Shown: positions 39,301 to 49,900 of the stretch, piece after piece
Layout: every line of letters begins with the position of its first letter
Numbering within the stretch: position 1 is the first letter of the stretch
Origin: Dromaius novaehollandiae
Taxonomy: Eukaryota > Chordata > Aves > Casuariiformes > Dromaiidae
DNA length: 64,000 bases
NCBI RefSeq assembly: GCF_036370855.1
Contig: NC_088111.1
Span: 20,929,501 to 20,993,500 of the forward strand
Direction of reading: 5' to 3'
Notes under the pieces: model-generated
What the model was told of the DNA's origin: nothing
Seen by the model: only the letters and a program-made list of their open reading frames with translations
The model's database searches: none
Translations under genes and position numbers: made by a program

Positions 39301-42300
39301 TTTGCACAGAATGGGCAGAGATTACCAACTTTGTGGGCCAGAACTTCGACTTCTGCCATTGGCGGGAAGTCTCGGGGGACAGCAAATCCTCCTTTTCCTA
39401 TCCACTGCCTGCTCTTTCCTCCAGCGGTGAAGTCACAGCCTCTGGAGCAAGACTCATCCCACCAACTCTTGTGACTATGTTGCTGGTGAGAGCGCTGCAG
39501 CCTGCTTCACAGCTGCATTCTGTCGAAGTGTCGCTGGAGCCTGAAGTAACACAAAGCAGAGGAATTCAACTGCCACAGAGCCCTGGATTCCCCACATTCA
39601 GTTTTCCCCTGCACTACAGGGTCATGTTAGAAGCTGGTGTAGGGGTGCTTCAAGTTTCAGGAGACCACATTTGGAAAGTTCTTCCCCTCTTATGTCTTTT
39701 CACCATAACTGTATTTTCTTCAAACTTGGGTACACACTGTAGCCCTGTCTGTTACATGGTTCTTCCAGGAGAGTGTGGATCGCATGTGCCCTATGGTCTA
39801 CCGTTCTCCACATTCACACATGTGTAAGACTTCTACCCTCCCTGTTTCGTTTTAATGAGGACTGACAAAATGGTACCTCCAGGAGAGGAAGCAAAGTAGA
39901 GTATTTCCTTGTAACAGTGTCCCTGTTGTCAGGATTGTCTCCTAGCCAGTTTTATAAAGCTGATACTTGTCCTGAAGGTACAAACTCTTGCGCCTGTTGC
40001 CTGCAGCTTGGGAATATGCCTGTTGACTGGCTGGACACAGTGCCCACTGAGTGCATCAGCAAGACCAAATCCTGCTGGCCCATTGCACATCGGCATCCTT
40101 CTCTTCCAACTGCAACATGCCACAAGACATCTTCTTTCCAGGCCATTTCATATCCCTTTCCCACCATGTCTTGCTGACAGCGATGTGAAGTCTGGAGGGA
40201 TTTTGGCTGCAGCAAAATACAGGATCTGGGAATCTATTTATAATCTGTATTTCCCACAGATTAATTTCCTGGAGTCTTCACTCCAAAGCTATGAAAACAA
40301 GGGCTGAAGAGGGATCTCTGGATGTTTAAGCATTTTTCCAGCAGCAGGGCAACATCCTCAGGCTTATACTGGGAATAATGCAGGGCTTTTTCCTTCCTTG
40401 ATTCAAACAACAATGGTTTGGGACCGAGAGGAGAGTGTGTCTCAGTTCCTTAGTCTTTAAGATATCTCCTCAGAACCTGAAGAGCTGGTGAAGGGCACTA
40501 CCCTGGTATATACAGGGAGGATTTTCTTGCATCACCTCAGCAGATAGCATCGATCTCCATGGGCAGCACACAGAAGGTGGAGTATGGCTTGTGTACCATA
40601 ATAAACAATGTTTGCTTAGGTTTATTAGTGATGAAGTTTATCTCCTACTTCTTTTTTTTTCTTGGCTGTCATCCAGGTGTGACGACTACTTGAATTTTAC
40701 CTTAGGGAGTCCTACCATGATGGAGTGTGGGCTGGGTTTTCAAAGAGCTTAGGCACCCACTAGGAGTTCCAAGTGCCTGGGCAGCTATTTTTACATTGAC
40801 TGACAATTGGGCTCTCCATAAAGAAGGAATATGAATTGCTGAACTTAACCTGACACCTGTCAAGCTAAGGAATGAATGCTGACACTGTAACTTCCCCTAG
40901 ATTTCACCTATGCAAAATATATTCCACATCACTTCAGGTACAAAAAAAACTGATGGCAGAGCTGTGACTACCAGCAGCTGCCAGTTGTGCATTTCACACA
41001 TATTTTAACCTACTTATCTTTTGTAAATAAATCTTTAAGTCACAATTTGCATCAGTTTAAATGCTGTTTAGCATTTGTGCTATATCACAGTAAGCAGCAT
41101 TTTCCCAGCAAGCAATACCATGAAATAGAACCATGGTTCAGACTGTTAGCTTAAAACCCAGTCCTTCAGCCCTGACGTGTCTCCTGCGCCAAGCGTGTCA
41201 GTAGATGAGGCCTGTAATGGGGCAAGGCTCATTACTACATGAGCAGAATACTGTTCTTTGCTGCATTTACTCCTTCTACCAGGAGCTGCTGCCAGTGAAA
41301 AGACTCAGATGCCATTACCTTAGAGCTCTTTTTCAAGTGGGTTGGTCAGCTAATCCACCAGAAAACCAACCATCCACAAGAGAAGTTTTTAACTGATTTA
41401 TCCAGCAACTGCCCTGTTCCAAGATTCAACCAAAGGGCAGGCAGCAGGGGCCTAGGTGCGGAAGGGAGTAGGAAAGGGGCTGTCCAGTGCAGAGATGGAG
41501 TGCTATTACAGCAACTAAGCAATTACATTAAGTGGAGGCATGTTTTGAGCCTCAAGTGTGAGCAGAGGAGTACGTGTATTTCTCTCAGAAGGCTTCTGCC
41601 CTCCATCTCCTAATTAGCACCTTCCCCTGATTCTTGCATCATGGTTTGACTCCACACCTAAACCGCAGTAACAGTTTCTGCTGCTGGAAGGGGCCATTCC
41701 AGTCTTGCCTCTTCTCACCTCCTGCATGTTCCCTCTCCTAATCTTGTGATGGCAGTGGTGTTCACCTGACCCTGGGAAGTCAGTTCAGGGCACTAAGCCA
41801 CCAGAAAACTGATCAAGGTGAAGCTACATGAGAAAGAGTAATAAAATCTATCAGTTTGCCACCATCAGAAAGAGGAGGCTCTGCTTTTTCCCTTGTCTCT
41901 TCTGCCTAACTGTGGCTGTAGATCCTCTGCTGCACCCCTGGACCTTTCCAAGAGTCAGTTCAGCTCAGTAACCCAGCAGAAATAACACTACTGATCATCC
42001 ACTGGGTTGGCACATTGAATTGGCTTACTGGAATGTCAAACCATGCTCTTAGATGCAATACCTAAGACATTCCCTGAGGGCAGGGAATGGCCATCACTAG
42101 ACCATCTTGACTCAGGGGCAAGGGACAGGCCACAGCACTAGTGACACACAAAATGGTCATCCACCATCCTTCCCAGCAGGGCGCAGATTAAACACAAAGG
42201 GCCTACAGAAAAGTTTTCTTAGCCATTAATGGGAATCCGTAGTGCCCACAAAAAACCAGAGGTCCTGGAGAGATCACATAGCTGTATCGTCTCAAATACA

Positions 42301-43329
42301 AAGGCTTTCCTGGGTCTGGGTTGTTTTTTTTTTTTTCTTTTTTAGCATTGCTAAACAGCAGAGACTTGATGCAAAAAACAAGGACATCAGTAGCACTGCT
42401 CCAGCTGATTTTAGATCAGGCCTCATGTGACTTGTAGATTACAGCAGTCTGATCCTTTTTTGTTGTTGCTTTTAATTGCTTAAATGTCAACAGCATCCAG
42501 GTGCCTAACAAGATCTGTAATTCTCTCATCTCCCAGAGCCCAGGGAGATGCTCACGGCTGTAAGAGAGGTTGGCCCTCTACTGAATTAATATAAAACTAC
42601 ATCCTGTGACCATTTCCAGTCCAACAGCAAACCATCCTGTGCACTGAATGACCATCAAGCGACACTCTGCAGCCTTCCCTGCCTCTCCATTCATACGCCG
42701 TGACCAAGACTGACTTTCAAACCTCGTCAGGAGAAAGTCATGGCAATAGTTCTGCCAAAAGGAGAACAGAAGCTTCACTCACTTGGAGTCAAGGCAAAAC
42801 AATCTGTTCAACCAAAACCCATCTTAGCCACCCTTGTAGTTTGCTCCAAAACGCAAGTTCTAAGCAGTCTGGCTATTCCACGTTAGGCCTCTACCTGTCC
42901 AACCGACAAATCCAGTGGGAACCATGCAGAAGGAAAAAGCAGTCTGCTTAGAGAAGCAGCTGTGTGAAAACGGGCCCTTCTTGCCCCACCGGCTGAGCTC
43001 CCTGGGTGGGCTCACAGAAATACAGCTTTTGACTTTGCCGATTAACACACGCTTTTAGTATATGATATTTTTGTTAGCATTGTTGAGCCCAGTCAGCCAT
43101 GGAAGAACAAGCCAGATCCTCTCTTGGCTCAGGCCTCAAAAGCATAATTGTTAACAGAGTTTTGATAGCAAACTTGTACTTATTTGTGAGCTGTGAGCCA
43201 GAAAGAGGCCAGGATAACTTTCAAATTCTGTTGCAAAGTCTGTAAAAAGGAAAAACAGTCTTCGCATAGGCAAAAGGGGTAAAGTTCAGCTGGAAGTAGG
43301 CTGTGTGGCAGCCCACAGTACCTTGTGCG
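36309..43329. other. non-coding DNA upstream of TEDC2
   Basis: I see no supportable gene. Low-complexity AT-rich sequence with repeated ATCTAAATAT-like words lies at about 36541-36620. The frames of 140-164 codons near 37.0-37.5, 38.0-38.5 and 39.0-39.8 kb carry no domain and are overlapped by other frames. In human the cyclin F gene lies shortly upstream of TEDC2 (recalled gene order); no cyclin or F-box coding is recognised here. Confidence 0.5.
36350..36394. repeat. short TTAATCTGATC tandem and related TAATC words
   Basis: TTAATCTGATC occurs twice head to tail at 36350-36371. It is followed within 25 bases by GATTAATC and another TTAATCTGG. The TAATC core resembles paired-type (OTX/PITX-like) homeodomain half sites, but the repeat may simply be slippage. 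Confidence 0.6.
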
Positions 43330-43661
43330 ATCAGCTCCGGGCGCTCGCTGCTGCCACAGCCAGTGCGTGGAGGGGGCAGCGCAGGCAGCGGCAGACTCTC
43401 CTCGGAGGGGCACCGAAGGGCGAGAGGCCCGAGTCGGGACACGACTAAAACTGTTGCCCAAGGGGGTGTCAAATACTGAGACAGGGCCTGGGGGCAGGAG
43501 AAATCTCCAACCTCGGAGATACTGAAGACGCGGCTGGACGAGGCCCTGCGTGCCTGGGGTGGGCGGGAGACCTCTGGACGCCCCCGCCGCCCTACACGGG
43601 TTGAAGTTCACGACCCCCAGCTGCACAGCGGGGTGTCCGGAGCGACGTCTGCCAGCTCTGA

Positions 43662-43678
43662 CCCCCCCCCCCCCCCCC
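43662..43678. repeat. C17 homopolymer in the TEDC2 promoter
   Basis: Seventeen C in a row are read directly, about 265 bases upstream of the start codon. The complementary strand can form a quadruplex, and the length may be unreliable. Confidence 0.85.
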
Positions 43679-43941
43679 GCAACCCGCCACGAAGACGGCC
43701 CAGCCCGCGCACGCAGCACTCTCCCGGGCGCGGCGCCTCTCCGCGAGCATGCGCGGTGCGCCCGGCCCAGCCGCCAGGGCGAGGAGCCGGCTCCCGCCTC
43801 GGCGCGCGCGCAGGCGCCCGCCCGCCACAGCGCGGCCCCGCCCGCAGGTCCTGGCAGGGCCGCAGGCAGCGGGGGCTGCGCGGGGGAGCCGGCGCCCCGC
43901 AGGAACTGCCCGGAGGCCGCGGGTGGCGGCGCCGCCGTCCC

Positions 43942-43967
43942 ATGCTGCCGGCGGGCTGCGGCGGGCG
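43942..43967 (+). CDS. TEDC2: TEDC2 coding exon 1
   Basis: It encodes MLPAGCGG plus two bases of an Arg codon, then the donor GTGAGA. The frame upstream stays open without another ATG, so this is the first usable Met. Intron 1 is only 79 bases and contains a G13 run. Confidence 0.88.
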
Positions 43968-46900
43968 GTGAGAGCGGGGCTGGGGGGGGGGGGGCCGGAA
44001 GGGGCCGCGGCGGCGGCGGGAGCCCTGACAGCGCTGCGCCTTGCAGGCTGGCGGCGGCGCTGGCGGCGGCCCTGGGCGACGGCGCCGAGCGGCGGCGGGA
44101 GCTGGAGCGGCAGGCGGCGCGGGGCCGGGCCCTGCTGGGGCGCTGGTGAGTGCCGGGCGGGCGCGGGGCCCCGGGGCCGGGGGGAGGCCGCGTCCCTCTG
44201 CGGGCGCCCTCAGCGCCGGGCGCCCCGTGGGAGCGCGTTGGTGTCGCAGCAGGGATTTCTGGCGTTCCCGCTCCTTGGGCTGCCGCGGAGAAATAGCCGC
44301 TGTGCGCCGTGAGCGGCGTCGGTGAGGGGTGCCCCGAGGTGCCGCCCGGGCCCCCCGGCCCCGGGGGAGGGCGGCCGGAGGCAGGGTGTGCGAGCCGCCA
44401 CCTCCGCTGCGTCCCCGGAGGCCCGGGGACGGTGGGCGCGGAGGAGCCGAACCCGCCAGCGTACAGCGGTGCCGGTTGTTGGCACTCTGCGTTTCGCCCT
44501 GCCTAGGGACGCCGAAGATGAGGAGCGGCAGAAGTCAGACAGCAGCTCGAGCAACGGACAAGGTGAGCGCTTTCATCGTGGCCTGGCACCTCTCCGCGTC
44601 ACGCAGGTCCTTGGCCTGGCTGGGGTTGAGCCAGCCTTGGCGTTAAAAGTTCTTCTGGTGGTCTGTGTCGAGCTGAAGCCTTCCTCTGCTTTTCCTTTTT
44701 ACTGGCTTCCTTGGTGTTAGTTTGGAGTCATGCCATGGTTATTGAGCTCGGGGATGAAGCATCTGCAGGCCTGACCAATACTTGGTGACTGTCAGTTGTT
44801 AGCAAAGGGATGGCTGGCTCTGGAGGACTGTCTTCTCCTCTGACTCCCATCCATCCTGGGTTTTGGGGGCTTTGGCAAGCCTACCGGCATCCTCTGTGTA
44901 GGCACTGTGGGAGTGAGGCCACAAGACCCGCAGCGCCTTTTGGTGGGTTCTGTTTCCTTCTGCAACACCTGGAGGAGTGAGTCAGTGTAGAAACAAATGG
45001 GGAAGATCCAGGTTTGGACCGTACTTTTCACCTTCTAATACATCCTCTCCTCTTGCAGAGAGCAGACCTTCACCCAAGGAGCTGGAGGAGCTGGAGCTGC
45101 TGAGCAGGGCCTTAGCAAAGGCCTTGAAAGTCAGGAAAAGCATCCAGAAAACTTCAGTAGAGGCCCAGGGAGTTAGGGAAGGAGAGAAAGCTGCAAATGA
45201 GGGACCTGCTCCCAAGAATGCTCAAGTGCAGCAAGTGCCAGTGTCCAGTGAGGGTGTTCCTGTGACCACCAAGGTGAAAGCTGTAAGCAGAAAACCTACC
45301 TCTTCTAAGAAGCCTTCTTCATACCTGCTAACAGCCCCTTATAGGACTGACCCTGATGTGAAAAAAGCACATAGGAAAGCCCCAGCCAGATGTATGTCTC
45401 AAGCTCCTAGGACAGCTGGGAAGAGCTCTTCAAAAGCAGTGGCTTCCAAACAAGCAAGGAGACATAGGCTAACAATCAGTGCCAGTAACCAAGAAGTCTG
45501 TGCTGCAGCTGAATCCCAAAAGACAGATGGCTTGTCCAAATGTGGCCTGCTTGAGCAGCAGAGTGTCTCCCTAGGGGATTCAGCTGGGGGAAAGAACTTG
45601 GTAGCTGCTGGCAGGCAGCTATTTGATACAGGGAAGGAAGGCTGCGGTTCTCTGGGAGGGTCCAGCAAAAAGGAGGACCATACAACTGAAGATGCTCTGG
45701 GAAGGAACAGCTCACCTCAGGCAGACACCCTCCAGGAGAAGGGGTAAGTACTGAAAGATGGGCACCTTTGTTTTGCTGTGTTTGACGTATAGACTTGTGC
45801 ATCTGCAAAGGCTGGCCTCTCTTGTACTGTTCTGTAGGACACAGTTTGGTTTCAGCGCTCCTCAGATTCTTTTCGGGGGAAGGATCCTTTACTGAGTAAG
45901 CGTTTCCATTGCAAGGGCTTACTGTTGGATGGCTAGAACTTCCAAAGTCTTTTAATCCAGACTTTGGATATTTTATAGCCTGCTGTGACTGTTCTGGAAA
46001 GCTGGCTCGGAAAAGTTTTCTTGAGCTTTCCATTTCTCTGTTAAAGTGTGTTTTTTGTTTGTTTCTTTTTTAAACAAAGATGTATATAATTCATAAACTA
46101 TTTCTCTCTCAAGAAAAAAAAAGCAGTTTGGAAAGATGGTATGTGGATTTAATACTTTCTCCTTTAACCTCTGAGATACTGCTCTTGTATAACTATACAC
46201 ATCAGTACTGACTAAAATGCAGTTGTTTCAGATGTTTGGTGTAATAAGAATAATAAAGTTGATGTTACTGAGATGCTTTGTGGAAAAATAGCAAAATAAT
46301 ACTTAGAAGATTGGCTTTGCATTCAGATCAGTCTGTCTTGTTCAAACAATTTCTGTATTCATTTCTATATATTCTTCACTTTAAAGAAACAATGAAGTTC
46401 AAGTCTGATATGCACCTGCACCAGGAAATCTTGAGAAATGGTTCTACAACTGCTACAACCCAGCTTTCGTATCAGTAAAGGGAGGAGATTAACACTGTCC
46501 ATGTACTCTTGGAATGGACACGGGACACCGAGTGACAGTTGCTGGCGGAACAGGAATCTGGATTCAAATGTTTATTTATTTAAAATCCTAACTGTTGTCC
46601 TGCCTTCATACTTTGCATGTGACTCTAGTTAGATATAACTGCCAGCCCGTACATTTTTGCAATACAGGTGAGGGTTGGTTCTGCTCTGGGGTTGAAATAC
46701 CTGTTCCCAGAGTGCACTGAAATGTCCCTTTCCTATTTCTTGAGTATCTCATGGTACTAGGCAAATCTGTCATGTTCCAGTGTGGCAGTATAGCTAGAGG
46801 AGATCTGCTCGTGCCTATGGCTGTAGTGATTATTCCTATTAGCTCCCTTGAAGACCTTATGTCCATGTATATACTAGGCTTTGTCAGGGTTTTGTTCCCA

Positions 46901-49900
46901 CCCACTGCCTCTCGCCCTTGGATGAATCTCTGACCGCTCGTGGAGGATGTAAGAGCTCTTCCAAGAGACCTGTGACATTTATGAAATGAATGAGCAGACT
47001 AATTCCCCTTCATCGTGGACACGATGAAGACAGTGGAGGATTCAGTCTCTAGGGTTGTTGACATTTTGTCTAAATTTTACATTAATTTAGTTGTCATGGA
47101 AGATGTCACTTTCTCTATTTGAAGGTGAGGCTCCGCTGCCCTCTGGCAGTCAGCACTGATGATTCTCCTGTTTTGCAGATCCCGGCTGAAGTTTCCACTT
47201 CCTTATAGGAAAGCCTATTCCAGGAATTCCAGGTAAGCCCAGCTTAACCAGTCCTGTCTGTAGCTACCCTCTGCTTAAGGACTATGAGGAGAGAGGCCAG
47301 ATGGAAAGAGACCTGGCTGGTTACTGGGTCACAGCTGGGCACTGACCCAGCAGTGTGTCAGGCCTGAATTCAGAGCAGGAGGATTGATTCAATACAAGGT
47401 ATCTAAGCAAGGCTACTTCTGAGAGTGTTTTCATGTTACTCTAGCCAATAGTTTTGTTTGTTTTCAGAGTGCTAATTCCTGTTAATCACCAAGTTATAAA
47501 GGTAATGGGATGCTTTAACCACAGATTTTGCAAGACTGCAGAAGTATTTGCTGATACTATATCCTAGCTGAAGGCAGGAAACCCTTTGGGGTCCCTGTAT
47601 GCCCTGTGCAATGAAACAAGTTTCCGGAGCTGTTGCTAACCTGAACCACCCAACTGGTTTGCCTCTTTAGCCCAGAAGCACTGTGGCTGTGTTTGTGTGA
47701 GGCTGCATTCCTGCTTAACGTACTGTCTCAAACAGCCAATTCCAGTGTTTCCACGCTGATGGTGCAGACAGTTGGCTTTGGTGAACTCAATGCTTTAGTT
47801 TGTTCTCCACTGTTCCCAGTAAGGGTCTTCCAGCACTTCCTTTGGAAAATCTTACCATAGCTTAGCAGATTTGTCACTACGGCTTGTCCAGATTTTAAGC
47901 TTAAACACAATCTAGCTATAGCTCCTTGTGGTATCCTCCAGAATTCCTCTTCCTCCTCTAGAGAACTGTCACTTAGACACCAATTTGTTAGTTGCCCTTC
48001 AGCAAGTTGTAAAGACTTGCTTCTCTTAATTTTCCCTAGTAAATTGAGCCCTTCAGCGTCTTAATTACTCTGATGCAATTTTACATTCTTTGCTATTACT
48101 TTCAAATCAGTGACAAATTGGAAATACCCTTTGCTCTGAAGATCCCTTATAGAGGGAATGCATCTTGCCTGGTAACTTCTGTTCTTTCCTATTCTGTTAA
48201 TCTTGCTGTTTCTTTTCATAACATGTTTCTGAAAACTGCAGTTTCTGTCATGATTTAAAGGATCCATCATGATGGAGAAAAGACACAGGGGCACTTGGGT
48301 TAGACAGTCATGTACTGTGTAACCGTTTTAAACTTCTTCCTGGTGGCTTTCATTTTGCTGTGGCAGGTTTGGGGAGAATGGCTGAGAAGCACTGGCTCTT
48401 TAAAGCAATTCTTTAAGTAATGGATGACATGGGGACCATGTGCCAGTGGTGATGCTGAACTTTGTAAATGAAATGCACTTCTCTGGTATCTCTCCATTAT
48501 TTACGTGGCATCTACTTTAAAAATTGGACCTTTATAAAAGGTCCTGGCCAGCTTAGTCTTGATACTGTCTTAAAGACAGAACATAAGAATAGAACACCCC
48601 TGTGTTCTATTGAGTCCCTGGTACTGATGCACTGCTCTCATGCTGCTTGCCAAATGTATCACTGTGTCCTAAAGTAAGGATTAAAGGAGAGTATCAAGGA
48701 TGTTTGGCTTATGAAGGAATTGCTGTGCTGAAAGCTAGAGTGAGAATTTGTCCTGTGACTGCTCTACCATGGTAACTCCTTTATGCACACATTTACTAAA
48801 GAAGTTGATGTTCAAAAATGTAAATGGCTTAGCAGTTGAGAAAGGAAGGGAAGCTTTGTTACATATTCTGTGGGATAAAAACATAATACAGGTTGTGTAC
48901 AGCAGAACTGCTGATGTGCTGTAAGTTCACACTCTGCTTAATTTGTAGCACTGTGGTGTTTGTTCTGATGGCTGTAAATCCTTCCCCTCAAAACAATTTG
49001 AAAGAAATAACATAGGTGTTTTGCAGTATCTAATGCTTTCTGCAGGATGTCCTTGTTGATCTAATACTGATTGACAAAACTATGGGGGGAATAGCTGATA
49101 AACAGCCTGTTTTTTCTAGTAAAAGAAAGGGGTGAGGAAGATGATTGTATTTGAAGCACTGATATGTCATTGGTGTTTTGCAGCTCATTGTGAGTGTTGT
49201 CTAGTACCAAGAGCATAACTCCTCTGCTTCCTGCCCCATTTGAATTTTAAGGGCATGGGAGAATTGTCGTCTCTGTCAGTCAAGTGCAGATGCAGCAGCT
49301 GCAAGGAACCGTTTTATAGAGAGAATCCAGACAACTGTATCCTTCCTCAGCTCACCATCCCCTCTAAGAGGACATGATGCAATACGGCAGGCATTGGGCT
49401 CAAACCGTATCTGGCGTGTGCTTACCTGGAGAGTGTTATACCTCCAATAACAAGAGTTCAAGCTGTGTCTTCAGGAATTTTTTTTTTCTCTAGTGCAGAT
49501 CTTTAATGGTCATGGTCCTATTTGTCTGGATCAAAAGTTTTGTGAGGTGAGCATTCCACGTACAGCTGTCCCTGTGTTCTCCTCAGCACACTCCCCACGC
49601 TGCTCTTTCAAGGCCTGCTTGCCCTCTGCCCCTGATTCTTGCTATCTTGGCCCAGGGCTCAGGGTGGTGTACAGAGTTATTCCATGTTGGTGCTGTGAAA
49701 CCTTCCTTAAGCTGCTGCTGTTTGAGTTTTGTTCACCGATGCCAGCCTTCAGTCCTGCAGAGATAGAGGAGGAAGTAAAGGTCCTGCAGAATGTCCCCTC
49801 CCTTCTCAGCCAGTGTGTGGAAGCTGAGCATGCAGGTAAAAAAAATAAATAAAGGCAGGGGTTGGGGGAAATAAGATGATTCCAAAAGGCTCCAATTATG

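Larger units (their letters stand above)
43330..44480 (+). promoter_or_regulatory. CpG island promoter of TEDC2
   Basis: This is a dense CpG, very G+C-rich block that begins about 600 bases before the TEDC2 start codon and extends through exons 1 and 2. No TATA box is seen. The stretch 43745-43815 contains GC-box and NRF1-like words (GCATGCGC and GCGCAGGCGC), typical of CpG-island housekeeping and ciliary-gene promoters. The transcription start itself cannot be placed. A C17 run (43662-43678) and a G13 run (43982-43994, in intron 1) lie inside it. Confidence 0.75.

Noticed and set aside
38983..39827. Two overlapping 163-164 codon plus-strand frames
   Set aside because: They overlap in different frames without a shared protein-like signal; no domain, no flanking splice sites of note.
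43180..43719. 179-codon minus-strand frame upstream of TEDC2, possible divergent gene
   Set aside because: It lies across the CpG island and a C17 run, where stop codons are rare. The peptide is Arg/Gly/Pro-rich without a domain. A divergent transcript is possible but not supported.
43550..44149. 199-codon frame through the TEDC2 first exons
   Set aside because: It reads straight through intron 1 in a different frame from the TEDC2 N-terminus and is an artefact of GC richness.
49337..49450. Read-through extension of TEDC2 exon 6
   Set aside because: The extra residues do not resemble the family and end at a stop. Splicing at 49336 to exon 7 restores the conserved block in phase.
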